Assembly: GCA_013397695.1 (NCBI GenBank)
Contig: VYZI01000003.1
Span: 3,459,696-3,523,695 of the forward strand
DNA from: Centropus unirufus
Taxonomy: Eukaryota; Chordata; Aves; Cuculiformes; Centropidae
Length of the DNA: 64,000 nucleotides
Direction of reading: 5' to 3'
The translations under genes were made by a program, and so were the position numbers. Numbering within the stretch: the first letter of the stretch is position 1; each line of letters opens with the position of its first letter. A model generated the notes under the pieces. The model was not told the origin of the DNA. It was given only the letters and a program-made list of their open reading frames with translations, and did not search any database. Shown piece after piece: positions 52,894 to 64,000 of the stretch.

Positions 52894-55605
52894 TATTAAT
52901 ATAGGTTTGGAACAGATTTACTCAAAATAGACAAAATACAGTTGCTGTTACTTCTCAAAAATGTTACAGTTCTCTTCTGCTTTTCAAACTTATTAACGTG
53001 AATTTTTAAGAAAGGAAGCATGGGTTTTGATTTCGGAGATCACTACTTGTAGAGTTCGCTAGGAGATGCAACATAGTCAGAAATTTTTGTCCCGTATTGT
53101 AAAGACATAGGAAGGTAAAGACATAGTAGGTAAAAATATTCACTAATGTTTTTTAAAAAATTGTTTGGTTAAACTTTTTTTGTAGCTTTTTTTGTTGATG
53201 GAAATATAACTTTGAGTGAGTACATTCTCCAAGAAAATATTTTTAATGTCTGAAATGTTTTTTAATCGAATGGAATGATAACACTCAGAAATAAAAACAA
53301 CTGTACATGATTGAACAAGATATATTTTGGAAGAACATGAAACACAATCTGTGAGACAGGTAAAAATTACCTCTGGGCAAATAGAGCTGATGTGAATTTT
53401 TGGTTTTGACTGATGAAAAGTTCAAGTAATCTTTATCCAGTTCTAAATTGGAAGCCATTTAAATCTGTCTCTGTCATTCTTTTATTCAGTCAAAAAATAA
53501 CTATTAGGAAACAAGCATGAGTAAGAAGTATTACAGGTACTCCCGGCTTCATTTTGTTCTGGCTCATAGTCCATGACTACTGCAATATTGTTAACTGAAC
53601 AGACTAATTCTTATTTTCTTCATTAATTTATTAAAAACTGAGTTCTCAGTTTTCCGAGCCAAGATAACTTATTTGTTTACTTTTAAGAAGGACTAAGTCA
53701 ACTTTTCTAAGTCTGTTGAAATTCATTATTGCTATTATAATTAATTATGTAGATATCATCACGTCTTAATCTGATTTCCTCTGAGATATTTAGAGAACAT
53801 TGAAAATAATTTCTCTCCTTGCTTACTTTGGTACTCTGTACCTCAAGAAGCAATTATTTAAGGTGTTGAAAGACTTATTCTTATAATTCTATATAGTATC
53901 CTAATGTGACAAGAGATTGGTTTGTGTGTGCTATTTAACTACTTGTCTTTCTCCTATCTCACGCGTGGTCACATACATACACAGAAAAATTTACATATCT
54001 GTGGTTATACTTTGACGTGGGTCTGTAAATTATTTTTTCAAGTCCATTTTTTTCTTAGTTTTAATGTTACTCAGCAGAGCTAAAAAATATCTTAGTAGGA
54101 GTAGAAATTTAATATAGCAGTATATCAATTGTCATTTTTTCCCAACTTTGGCAATTGTGTATCCTTTGTTAACCTTGTCCACCTCCCCACTTTAAAAAAA
54201 AAAAAAGATTACAAAACAGAACAATATTATTTTTCTATTCACGGAAAAACAACAGAATTCTCTCTGAGACTGAGAAAAATGTTTTCAGGTGCTGTAGAAA
54301 TCTAATGTATAATGTAATGAATTTTAGTAAAGTTTGTTAGTAAAAGGTGATTTTTAAAGGTAAAGCTGGGAAACAATATTTTTTCCTACTTTCTTTTGCT
54401 ATTTTCTTTCCATTTCTGCAAGATTATAGAAGAAACTTAAACTTGCTTAAGCAAAATATTTTAATCCAAATTTGTGACCAGTTTTGAATAGAATTTCTAG
54501 AGCTGAATGTTTAGAATTGAAAAACCCCCAGTACTTCTAACTTCCCATTATTGTTAAAACATACATTCTTGGCCCATAACATCTTTGATTACTATTTCAA
54601 GAGTGGAGTGAAGGAGGAACAGCACATAGTGTGATCTGAACATGATCTGACTCCTTTTTTGCACCATGAAACAATATCTGACTCATAGAAAATATAATTT
54701 TGGATGAACATTCATACCCCACAGATGTCCAGTACTTATTTATGCACATATAGCAATTTGGAAACGTTATTTTGTGTAGCATAAATATCATATTTTAGAA
54801 AACACATTTAAATGGAAGGCAAGACATAGCAAATGGATTATTTATATGTTTTATGCTGTGACAAAATGCAAGATATTCTCCATAGCTATCCTGGAGAAAG
54901 GTTTTGCTCTGCTACACACTTTAGGATGGTGGCTGGAGGCTCCAGAGAAAAGTATTGATTATCTGGTATTCTGTGAGATGAAAAGGTCAAGGAAAAAGCC
55001 CTGGGCAATGGGAAAAGCTGTTTTCTAGTGTTGCATATAGGAATTTATTACACTTTGGTTGATCAGCAATTTGAGGATATATTTAGATAAGATTGCAAAA
55101 TTCCTATTAAAACTTAATTATAAATTGATTAACAAAGTAATTAAAAATAATTCAATGTATGTATTATAATCAAACTAATCAGTCAGTTAATCATATTCTA
55201 AAATGATGAGATTCACTCCTATTTACTATCAATATTTAAGTGTAAGTGAAGTAGGGGTCATGACAAATAGAGAGGCTAGTCTGAAAATTTCCCTCCTAGG
55301 ACTGATGAAATACTCTCATAAAATGCACCAGCATTTCTGCCAGGCGACGTGTGATTCTCAAGTGGGGATCAATTAACTAAGGGCCTACACTTTGCCTAAG
55401 ATTGCACACTATACCTGAGATGCAACCCAACTCACAGGCAGATTATTGGGTTTAGCCTGCTGTGATCCAGGAGAGCACAATGGGCCTTCTGTGTAATTGC
55501 ATACTCTCAGGGTTTTGAGATAATTGACTTTCATCAGATATTAGAATATTTATTTTTTTTAGTATTTCAACATTCACTTTGGCTGTACTTGGAAGATGTC
55601 AGATG

Positions 55606-55647
55606 TTTCTACCAATTAGATATTGGTGGATATTTCTACCAATTAGA
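55606..55647 (+). repeat. 15-bp direct repeat, 27-bp period
   Basis: TTTCTACCAATTAGA occurs at 55606-55620 and 55633-55647. Confidence 0.85.
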
Positions 55648-56033
55648 CCATCTCAGTCAGGACATGATCCAAGTATCAGGTGTCAGCTTCCAGGGAGGCA
55701 GCCTATTATCACCTTCCTTCTTTAGGCAATAAGGAAGTTTCTTTCCCAATCACAGCAGTTTTGGGTAGGTTGAGGGAGGGGCGCTTGGCTTTATGGCTGA
55801 CTGCCTCTACAGGCAGATGTTTTTTCCTTACAAAAAATCTCTTCCACTGGATCGGATAGCAGATCATGGAAGATGTTGCTCCAAGTGTGTCAAAGGTTAA
55901 GCAAAGCCTCACAGAGTGGTCTGCATGGCTATCAGGAGAGAGGGAATCCCACTGTCCCATGTAGTAATAGATCATGAGATTCAGGTTTCTCATCCACTTT
56001 GCTATCAGTTACTAGCCAAAAATAATAAGAGGT

Positions 56034-56566
56034 TGTGGTGGATTGACCCCAGCCAACAGCTAAGCTCCACACAGCTAATCATTCACACCCTACCCACACA
56101 TGGCGAGCAAGACAGGGAAAAGATTAGGAGAAGCAGAAGTGAGAAAAATCATAGGTCAGGATAAAGACAGTTTAATAAGTGAAGGAAGGAGGAAGGAAAA
56201 CAGCAAACAGCACCTCCCACAAGTACTCCAGTTCCCAGACAGTGTTTGTGCAATGGTTACTTTCCCCTGAAAAATTTCCCTGACATTTTCTTACTTTGTG
56301 TGACATAATATGGGATAGAATATCCCATAGGTGATCCAGGGTCAGCTGTCCTGGCTGTGGCCCCTCCCAGTTTGCTATTCAACCCTGTTCTACCCATTAG
56401 AGGCAGAGACCGAAGAAATCAAAAATCAAAAATCCTTGATACTTTGCAAGCAGTATTCTACAACAGCCAAAACACTGTTTGTTATTAACTGTGTTCACAA
56501 ATCCAAAACACGGCACCATTTGGTCGTGATCTGATCTGAAGAAAATGAACAGCAAGACGCTGTACA
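56034..56566 (-). mobile_element. ERV 3' LTR
   Basis: On the + strand the element runs from TGTGGTGGATTGACCCCAGC to AGACGCTGTACA. On the minus strand that gives TGTACAGC...CCACCACA, with TG...CA ends. Inside are GACAGTTTAATAAGTGAAGG and the block ATGGGATAGAATATCCCATA followed by GGTCAGCTGTCCTGGCTGTG, shared with the LTR at 34466-35040. Directly beyond 56566 the minus strand is purine-rich, as expected for a polypurine tract beside a 3' LTR. This suggests that internal retroviral DNA is still attached rather than this being a solo LTR. No viral reading frame is preserved. ERV3/ERVL-type is likely but not proven. Confidence 0.8.
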
Positions 56567-56590
56567 ATCCCTACCCCTTACCCCATGTTG
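56567..56590 (-). other. Putative ERV polypurine tract
   Basis: On the minus strand the bases leading into the LTR read GGGGTAAGGGGTAGGGAT, rich in G and A, just outside TGTACA. That is the expected position for second-strand priming in a retrovirus. Confidence 0.6.
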
Positions 56591-56816
56591 TCTGTATCAT
56601 TCTCTGTGCTATCTGGTATACCCATATAATCCACCACCTCCTTTTACATCCTTTAATATACGCATAGGTATAATTTCCTTATTCTCTAGGTCAATCCATC
56701 ATATCTATTAAGCTTCCATGTCTGTGACTTGGACTCTACCTGTTATGCAGGTCACTTGGCCAGTGTGTTGTGTGGAACTGTTGGGTTGAATTGCAAATTA
56801 GTTTGAACATACATTT
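56591..56816 (-). mobile_element. Possible ERV internal remnant
   Basis: Placed here because it lies between a putative polypurine tract and an LTR fragment of the same orientation. It has no intact frame and no recognisable protein motif. Minus-strand blocks such as GGTGGATTATATGGGTATAC sit near the tract. The call rests on position only. Confidence 0.4.
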
Positions 56817-57050
56817 CTCCATGGTCAGCAGTGGGACAACTCACTCGTTGTGGTATTCTTCACAGGCTGCTCTGGTGTCTGAAGCAATTTCTGCCTGACC
56901 TTGATGTCTGCAAGGGTGTTTTGCTTATGACTCTCTCACACCATTGCAGTGTAGCATTTTTAACCCTTTCTTAAATACATTTTCATGGAGGTGCTACCAC
57001 TCCGGCTGATTGGTTCAGCTGTGTCCTGTGCTGTGTCTGCAGGATATGGC
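56817..57050 (-). mobile_element. ERV LTR fragment of the 10.4-kb family
   Basis: On the + strand: CTCCATGGTCAGCAGTGGGA, CTGACCTTGATGTCTGCAAG, TTCTTAAATACATTTTCATG, then GGAGGTGCTACCACTCCGGC and TGATTGGTTCAGC. These match the distal half of the long avian LTR family whose other half is present at 10420-11050. Neither end is intact. Because the lower-coordinate half of the family is absent here, it is a separate broken LTR and not the partner of the 56034 LTR. Confidence 0.6.
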
Positions 57051-57054
57051 AGTG

Positions 57055-57352
57055 TCTACGGACTTACCAGATCTCACCAGAACAGAGCAGAGGGTGACAG
57101 TCACCTCCCTTGACCTGCTGACCACCATTCTTTTGATAGAGCCCAGGATATGGTCAGTGTTCTTTGCTAATTTATGGTGACTGCACATTGCCAACTTATT
57201 TTGAGCTTCTAATCAAAGAATACCTCCAAGTCTTTCTCCACTGGGCTGCTCTCAATCATGTCACCCCCCCACCCTATATTGAAACTGAAGATTTGCCCAC
57301 CCAGCTAGAGGACCTTGCCCTTGGCCTTGTTGAACCTCATTTGTTTTGTTTT
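57055..57352 (-). mobile_element. CR1 LINE fragment
   Basis: The + strand carries reverse CR1 blocks: CACCTCCCTTGACCTGCTGA, GATAGAGCCCAGGATATGGT, AATACCTCCAAGTCTTTCTC, GGGCTGCTCTCAATCATGTC, then GGACCTTGCCCTTGGCCTTG and TTGAACCTCATTTG. This is a middle piece of ORF2 beyond the catalytic box, truncated at both ends. The 64-codon + frame at 57164-57358 is antisense to it. Confidence 0.85.
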
Positions 57353-58394
57353 AGTTAGTTTCTGCTCCTAGACTCTTCAAAACATAAAATATTCATTGCA
57401 GAAAATAAGTCTCACTTTAACCGAGACTTGCTAAGCCTTGTGTCAATTAAGGAAGAATTAAAATCTCTCTTCTGAGACTCATTTTCAGCTGTGTACTGAA
57501 GGTTGTCTTGTGAGCAACAAAACTCTTTTTACTTAGGCAACACTGAAGAATAAATAGAATTCAGAAAGAAAATAAATCAGAGATCTGCAGAATCAAACCT
57601 ATTTTTTACTTTTATCTTTCTTTAGTACTGGAGAAAGACATTAGGCATATTATTGGACCACTTCTTATAAGTCTTTATCCTGTTGTACCCATCATCAGGA
57701 AATAATGCCATAAACTAATTTTGCCTTCTCTGTTAATGTCATTAATGCGATTTGTAAGGGTTCAGTATTTTACAGACTCTATATAAAGTTAAATTATATC
57801 ATCAGAGTGTTGTGATAATGAAAAAACCACAGGAAAGCCTGTTGTTGAAGAAGTGATTTATGAACTAGTCACCTTACCTTCCCCAAACGTTTTTTAAAAA
57901 AATTCTATACTTGACATCTATTTACTATTTCAATCCCCCTGATTCAGTGTATTTTATATAAATAATGGATAATAATGAATATCAATTAATATGAGTTATG
58001 AATGTGCTGAAAATTAATATTTTAAAAGTAGGAGAGTACAATGTAGTAATGGAGAGAAATTGTTTTCAAATATGAAATTAAATTAATTAGGAGAAAAATT
58101 AAGTTTGCTCTCTCTGCATTTTATATGTCATAATGAGAGTATTTGATAGTGTTTCCTCTAAGTATTAGATTATTGAGAACTAAAAAGGCTTTCACAGCTT
58201 GCAGATTTATTGAGAGAATTAGAATCCAATATTCTTTTAAATATGAAACATGAAACTCCATGTAACAGATAAGTGCTGAATATCTGTTACAAAAGAATTT
58301 ATAACTTATGTTGATCTAGAATTAGTTTTATACCGTGACTGTACCCTATCTTGATAATCAAACTCCATTTTCTAATTCTTCTCGTGGGAGTCTC
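57353..58394. other. AT-rich noncoding DNA
   Basis: Nothing recognisable lies between two CR1 copies of opposite orientation. Confidence 0.6.
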
Positions 58395-59549
58395 TTCTGT
58401 GAACTTGTGTGTATCTGGTGGCTTGAATGCAGCAGCTGGAGTGGGTCAGTGAGACCAGCCTGTCTTTTTGACAGTGTCCTGCATGAGATCCTTGTCTCTA
58501 AATTGAAGAGACATGGGTGGACATCTCAGTGGAGAAGTAATTGGCTGGATGGTAACACTTAAACAGTTGTGGACAATGACTCAGTGTCCAAGTGGAGACT
58601 GGAGATGGTTGTCATTCTGCAAAGGTTGTTTTTGGGACCATTGTTATTTAACACCTTTGTCACAGACATGGGAAATGGGATTGAGAGCATCCTCAGCAAG
58701 TTTGTTGATGACACCAAGCTGTGTGGTACAGATGACATGCTGGAGGGAAGGGATGCAGTCTAGAAGCACCCAAATAGACTTGAGAGGTGAGCCTGTGCAA
58801 GCCTCATGAAGTTCATCAAGGCCATGTACAAGGTCCTGAACCTGTGTTGGGGCAATGCCAAGCAAAAATACAGATGGGATGGAGAATGGCTTGAGAGTAG
58901 CCCTGAAAAGAAGGACTTGGGGTTGCTGGTGAATGATAAGCTCAACATCAGTGGGCAGTCTTCTTGCGTCCAAGAAAGTCAAACATATCTGGGCTGCATC
59001 AGAAGAAGTGTTACCAGCAAGTTAAAGGAGGTGAAGCTCCCCCACTACTCTTCTCTGATGAGACCTTACCTGGAGTATTGCAGGTCATGGATCTGTTAGA
59101 CTGTGAGTCCAGAGGAAGATGAAAAAGATAATCAGAGGGATGGAGCACCTCCTATATGAGGACAGACTGCAAGAGTTGGGGTTGTTCAGCTTAGAGAAGA
59201 GAAGGCTCTGGGGAGACCTTGTAGCAGCCTTCTTGTACTTGAAGGGGGCCTACAGGAAAGATGGGGAAGGGCTCTTTACCAGGGATTGTTGTAACAGCAT
59301 GATGGGTAATGGTTTTAAATTGAAAGAGGGTAGAACTATATTTGCTATTAGGAAGAATTATTTTCCTTTGCAGGTGGTGAGATGCTGGAACAATTTGTCC
59401 AGCAAAGCTGTGAATGTTCCTTTCCTGGGCCAGGTTTGATAAGGCTTTGAGCCATGTGATGTAGTGGCAGGTGTTCCTGCCCATAGCACTGAGGTTGGAA
59501 CTATATAATCTTTATGGCTCTTTCTAAACCATTCTGTGATTCTACAATT
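58395..59549 (+). mobile_element. CR1 LINE, longest copy, with catalytic box and 3' tail
   Basis: The copy begins at about 58395 and runs to a CR1 tail, CCATTCTGTGATTCTA, at 59529-59545. The frame 58569-58763 reads LGPLLFNTFVTDMGNG and then LSKFVDDTKLCG. The F-V-D-D box at 58701-58712 keeps both aspartates of the reverse-transcriptase active site. Frame 58806-59099 continues with DLGLLVNDKLN and MRPYLEYC. Frame 59119-59439 continues with MEHLLYEDRLQELGLFSLEK and VVRCWNNLSSKAVNVP. Frames are displaced by indels, and a stretch of ORF2 appears deleted near 59082-59095, where LEYC jumps to the DLL-like region. The endonuclease and 5' part are absent, the usual 5' truncation of CR1. It is non-autonomous and dead. 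Confidence 0.93.
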
Positions 59550-62500
59550 GTCTCTGTACTCAACAGATAACAGTGTATCTGGACTTACACTGGACTTCTA
59601 AAATCAACATACTTTTGGTGTGTTTTTGATCATTCCGTACAGGAGAACAAGTACACATCCTTCTGCTTTTTTATCTACTAATTAACAAAACTGATATTTC
59701 TGTACAGAATACATGGGAAAAAGGATATACATATCTCTGTCAGCATATATCATTGTCAGAAGATAACAACAAGTAATTGTGCCCATGTTTCTTGAATTTT
59801 AAAATACTTGAGATGTTAGATATTGAAATATGTGAGAGAAAATCCCTGTGTTCTTCACTGTTTTTAAAAAATTACTTCCAGAATTCATTTCTCTCTACCC
59901 ACAAGCACACATAGGAGTCTGGTACTTGGCTAGGTTTACTAGAACAATGTACTTTCATTATTTGCTTTATGGACACAATGAAAGAAATGTAGTAGTTAGT
60001 TAGTTACCTTGCAGGGAATCTTTTGAGGAACCTTAATGTTGAATAACCATATCTAATATTCAAAACTTAATTTAATTGGCAGACCAAAATAATCTTCAAA
60101 TATGAAAACATGAAAATTACTATAATAGATTGGTCTTCCCATGCCACTCAGCATCAGGTTTTTTTTTTTGTAAAATCATTGAGAATAGTGTAGCATGGAA
60201 TAAAGTTTAGCGATAATGATTGAGGAAATATTCTAAGATTTGGTCATTACAGTCCTTTTTAGCAAAGGATGAAAGGCAGAAGTCATACTAGAACAGTAAG
60301 CATGTAGAGTAGGAGCTCCATTAAACAATTCTGGTCAGCAATGTATGTAAAGTGGAACAGAAGAGAAGAGACTAATCATTAATCTTTAAGGCAGAGAAGA
60401 ATAATTCTTTTAACAGACAAGAAAAAAAATTGTACTGAAAAGACTAGAACACCTTTTTTCTTTGGGACAAAGTTTATATTCTTAGATGTATTACTTTGTT
60501 AGTCTGAAGTGTTCCCTTTGGGATCATTATTACTTTTCAATGACCCCACTATTAGATTTCTTTGGGCTCCCCAAAGACAAATGTGATTTGCAGGACAAAC
60601 ACCTTCAATTAGAGAGAAATATTTATTGTTATTGTTTAAGTTCTGATGATTATTGTGTCTCTATTCCAATGTAAGTTTTTCCTGTTGGGGAACCATTGAT
60701 ATTTGTTCTGTTCACATTGCCTATTCTATTTTCGGATATTTACTTAATTTCTTTAAATCTTGCACTCATTCTTTTTGTGATGTGGCAATGGTACTCAATC
60801 ATATATGAACATGTAAAGCATTTCTTTCATTACACTAATGAAGTCAATAATTACTATATGTAATGCATTTCAGCTAGCGTGTTTGAAGATAATTGTATCT
60901 TCTTCTCCTGGAAATTAAGTATTTCAAATGTTCTTCAGTAATTTACTATGGGACAATTATACTTAATGGCTTGATACATTTCTTGTGTAATGGGGCCAAC
61001 AGTTAATTATTTTATATATTAATTCCTGATAAAATTTCATAGCATATTTAAAATACAAATTTATATTATTGCAACAATATTGTTATGTTATGACATTGTT
61101 ATATTAAAGTGTACAATGAGACTTAGAGGTTTGGAGAAAGGTAAAACAACCTCCACTGTAAGGAAGCAAAAAATACAAATGAAATGTAACGAAAGGAGGA
61201 GTGGAAATATGCTGGCAAAATACGCAGTGATGCTGAGGAACACTTCTTCCTGACTTTCAGGGATGAATTTCAAAATGCAGCCAATAAAATTAATAGTAGT
61301 TAAGGAATTAGACCCTGGTTATTTTTTGCTCAGACATTAGTGCAATGACAGATATTAATAATCCTCAGGGGAAAAATAATGCATCAAATAAAAAAACCTA
61401 AAGGCTTTAAATTCATTCATTTTCATTATTTTAAGTATGCATGTACTGAAACCCACTGAACGTACACATACATACTTAAATGATAATCAATATCATCAAT
61501 CTACCTTGTTTGTTCGGGTTTTTTTCCCCGCAAAATGTAAATCAAAGGAAAATTGCTGAATACCAGGTGCAGGATATCCTGAAAAGTCTTTTACTAAGTC
61601 ATCCTGAAATTCTGTCTCTCAAGTAAAGGTCAAGGACAGAAGGAAGTGGTGAGTATGCAGTATGGAAGCAATCAACCCTTACATTCATTTAAAAGCAGGA
61701 CACTTTTAAAGAACCATTAGCAGTTTGTCACAAAATCAATGGGTCTGATTCTCTTTTCACTGGCACAAATATAAATTGGGAGTAACTCCAAGTTTATGAA
61801 TGAAGTTTTATTGGCAGAAGTGCCAGTGTATGATGAGCCTAGAGGATAGAATTGTCAACTGATTTCTGTTTGCAGTGCTCCAGTGTTTCAGTCCAATGGA
61901 GATAAGTGCATGTGCATACTCAAGTATGCACTGCCTAAATTCTTCATTTTGTTTGTGTTAATCTAGATCCTAAAATAAATCCATTTCTGAAAGTAAGAAC
62001 TTCACTCATTACATATTTTTTTAAAAAGAAAACAAAACTCAAATTTGTCTGAATTTTAATTTGTTTCTCCAAGGAATTTTCAGATCTAAAATTTGGCCAT
62101 GGATTTTTTTTTTCATGATTAGTATATGTTCTAGTCTTACTATATATATACTGTGATTATAACAGTGTACTCAATTTACAATCAGTTGTTGAATACAAAC
62201 ACAAGTCCTCCTGAAGATAAAACTAATTTTGTCTTTTAAAACTCTGTTCCTTTCCCACTACCTTTTCTGTGTGACTGGAATTTTTCCCTTTCCATGATCA
62301 GGTTTGTTTAAATAAAGTTGCAAGAGCCTTGTCCTCAAAGAGTGAAAAGAACACATTGTTGACATACACCTTTCTTTAGATCAGAAGCACGTTATGTCAG
62401 ATGCTATGCTCAAATATCTAAAATTAATGTTCCAAGTCTATATTTTTCTCACTAGGTGGCTCGGAGATGCAAATGGAACTATTTTGATAGACATAAGGAT

Positions 62501-64000
62501 ACTGGCTCTTATTGAAATGATTGTCTTATTTGTTAATTGCTAAACAAAACTAAAAATTTGGCAAAACATTGCTCTTACTGATTTTGTTGTTATGATTTCT
62601 GGTGACTGCAGCTCTAGAAAACGGATCTGACACTTCCACAACACACAGAGTAGGTTTTAGTTTTGGCTTACAGTTTTCATGTAAACCTCAACCTAAAAAA
62701 CAAACTCATGCACAACACTTTCTTAAAACGTAGAAACCTGCAGTTGGATGAAAATAGTAAAAGACGAATAAAGAAAAATTCATTTATAAAATGAATACAC
62801 ACTTAAACATCCTTTATAGAAATGAGACAAATCTATGTAATAGCAGGATACTACCTACCTGAGTGAAAAAAAAGTTGGTGTAAGAAAAAAAAAATAAAAT
62901 ATCAAAATTGGTAAATAGTAAGTGATTATGACAAAATTACCTCTCTTAAAAAATATTTTCCTTATTGATTGATATATCAAACATAAGGCAGATCCATAGT
63001 CACTATCTTTTCCAGAAAAAGTTGACACTAAGAAGAAACTCCAGAAGCCAGGGAATGAACATAGACATAGTGTCTTTCCCCCTGGAAGTGACAGTTTCCC
63101 ACCATTGACTATCGAGGGAGGTGAGACTTCTAAATTAAATAACTTAATTGAGTGCTCAAAATATGCATGATAGATTCCCTTCTCAGCATCATTAACTCAA
63201 ATTGTCTTATCATGTTTAGGCACGATGCAATCATTGTACTAGAGCATATATGATTACATTCTATACAAAAGCAACTATGACCACATCAGTGGGCTAGATA
63301 TACTGATACGAGACATGAAATACAGTATTACAAATATGGTCATATTTTGTAATACAGTTGTGTAACACATTACTCATTTATATGCTCAGTTGCTAGAGAA
63401 ATGACAATATGTAAAATAATTGCTCCTTTTAAACCAATTTCAAATATAAAATAGCAGTGACTATACCCTTTATCTTATAATCTTAATTCTAAGTCTAAGC
63501 ATTTTGAAGTATCAAAAATAATTTGGAAGGGCAGTTTTTATTTTGTTTTTTTTTAGAGGATATGTGTAAATTAAATGGGACATCAGAATTAGGATGTTTT
63601 TCTTGTAAATAATTAAGAATTAACAAAATTTGTGTTATTACAGATTGTGTGGTCTGCCTAAAACTGAAGTAGAATATTGGAAAGTCACTGAAAATACATT
63701 TTCTTAAAGAAAATGGTTCTGGATTAGCTTCTATATTGGAAAAGCAGAGGTCTGTACAGATTTCCTGTGTACTCTCTTGAACCTATTGCTAAGTCATGCA
63801 AACTTTATAAATATTCTTTGTTCTTTTGGAGTCAGCATTAAAGTTAAGCATATCTGAATTACTCCTCAGGGGTCATGCTTTTGGAGTTATCTTGAAATAT
63901 CCTTCATAGCAGTGGTCTATTGCACTGACCTGAAGTGCTGCTGAGCTCACTGAGACTTGGGGATATGCAGAATTTTCACTGACCTCATTACATAGCCGTA
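59550..64000. other. AT-rich noncoding DNA
   Basis: No gene, RNA gene or known repeat was recognised in the final 4.4 kb. Frames are at most 62 codons. Confidence 0.55.

Larger units (their letters stand above)
49799..56033. other. AT-rich noncoding DNA
   Basis: No gene or known repeat was recognised. It contains one N at 52893, an A-run at 54194-54206, and a short direct repeat at 55606-55647. The last about 350 bases before the LTR are less AT-rich but unrecognised. A 94-codon minus frame there (55709-55993) has no recognisable features. Confidence 0.55.

Noticed and set aside
55709..55993. 94-codon minus frame before the 56-kb LTR
   Set aside because: There is no recognisable motif, and the stretch is open by chance on both strands.
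58644..58982. 112-codon minus frame
   Set aside because: It is antisense to the reverse-transcriptase region of the 58.4-kb CR1.

Overview
The window looks like AT-rich, gene-poor DNA from a bird nuclear genome, most likely a passerine. The evidence is the repeat content: at least eight fragments of CR1, the dominant avian LINE, and several avian endogenous-retrovirus (ERV) long terminal repeats (LTRs). One LTR is of the type beginning TGTCCCGG on the + strand that I associate with passerines. I see no intact protein-coding gene, no rRNA or tRNA gene and no CRISPR array. Short open frames are scattered throughout. The longer ones are either inside repeats, antisense to repeats, or in skewed-composition DNA. 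The window could be a long intron or an intergenic desert, and the sequence alone does not decide which.

Layout. 1-17.8 kb: AT-rich DNA with an ERV LTR fragment near 1.7-1.9 kb, a pyrimidine tract running into a G-quadruplex motif at 2.1 kb, a CR1 fragment at 6.9-7.1 kb, a truncated minus-strand LTR at 10.4-11.05 kb, and a diverged ~129-bp tandem repeat at 12.05-12.34 kb. 17.8-18.5 kb: a plus-strand CR1. 18.5-27.3 kb: mostly featureless, with a stop-poor, less AT-rich tract at 25.7-26.7 kb that I cannot identify. 27.36-27.99 kb: a complete solo LTR with a 5-bp target-site duplication, interrupted by an assembly gap. 34.5-35.0 kb: another minus-strand LTR. 43.4-45.8 kb: three minus-strand CR1 fragments, preceded by a perfect 14-bp hairpin and followed by a 12-mer tandem repeat. 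49.2-49.8 kb: a CR1 whose reverse-transcriptase active site is lost. 56.0-59.55 kb: a repeat cluster made of an ERV 3' LTR with an apparent polypurine tract, a second LTR fragment, and two CR1 copies in opposite orientations. The last 4.4 kb holds nothing I can name.

The elements do not form a working system. They are independent, decayed insertions. The best direct observations are the solo LTR with its duplicated flanks, the LTR plus polypurine tract junction, the hairpin at 43.36 kb, and the unexplained open tract at 25.7-26.7 kb. I found no convincing new biological system. Family assignments come from recognition by eye and have not been checked against a repeat library.
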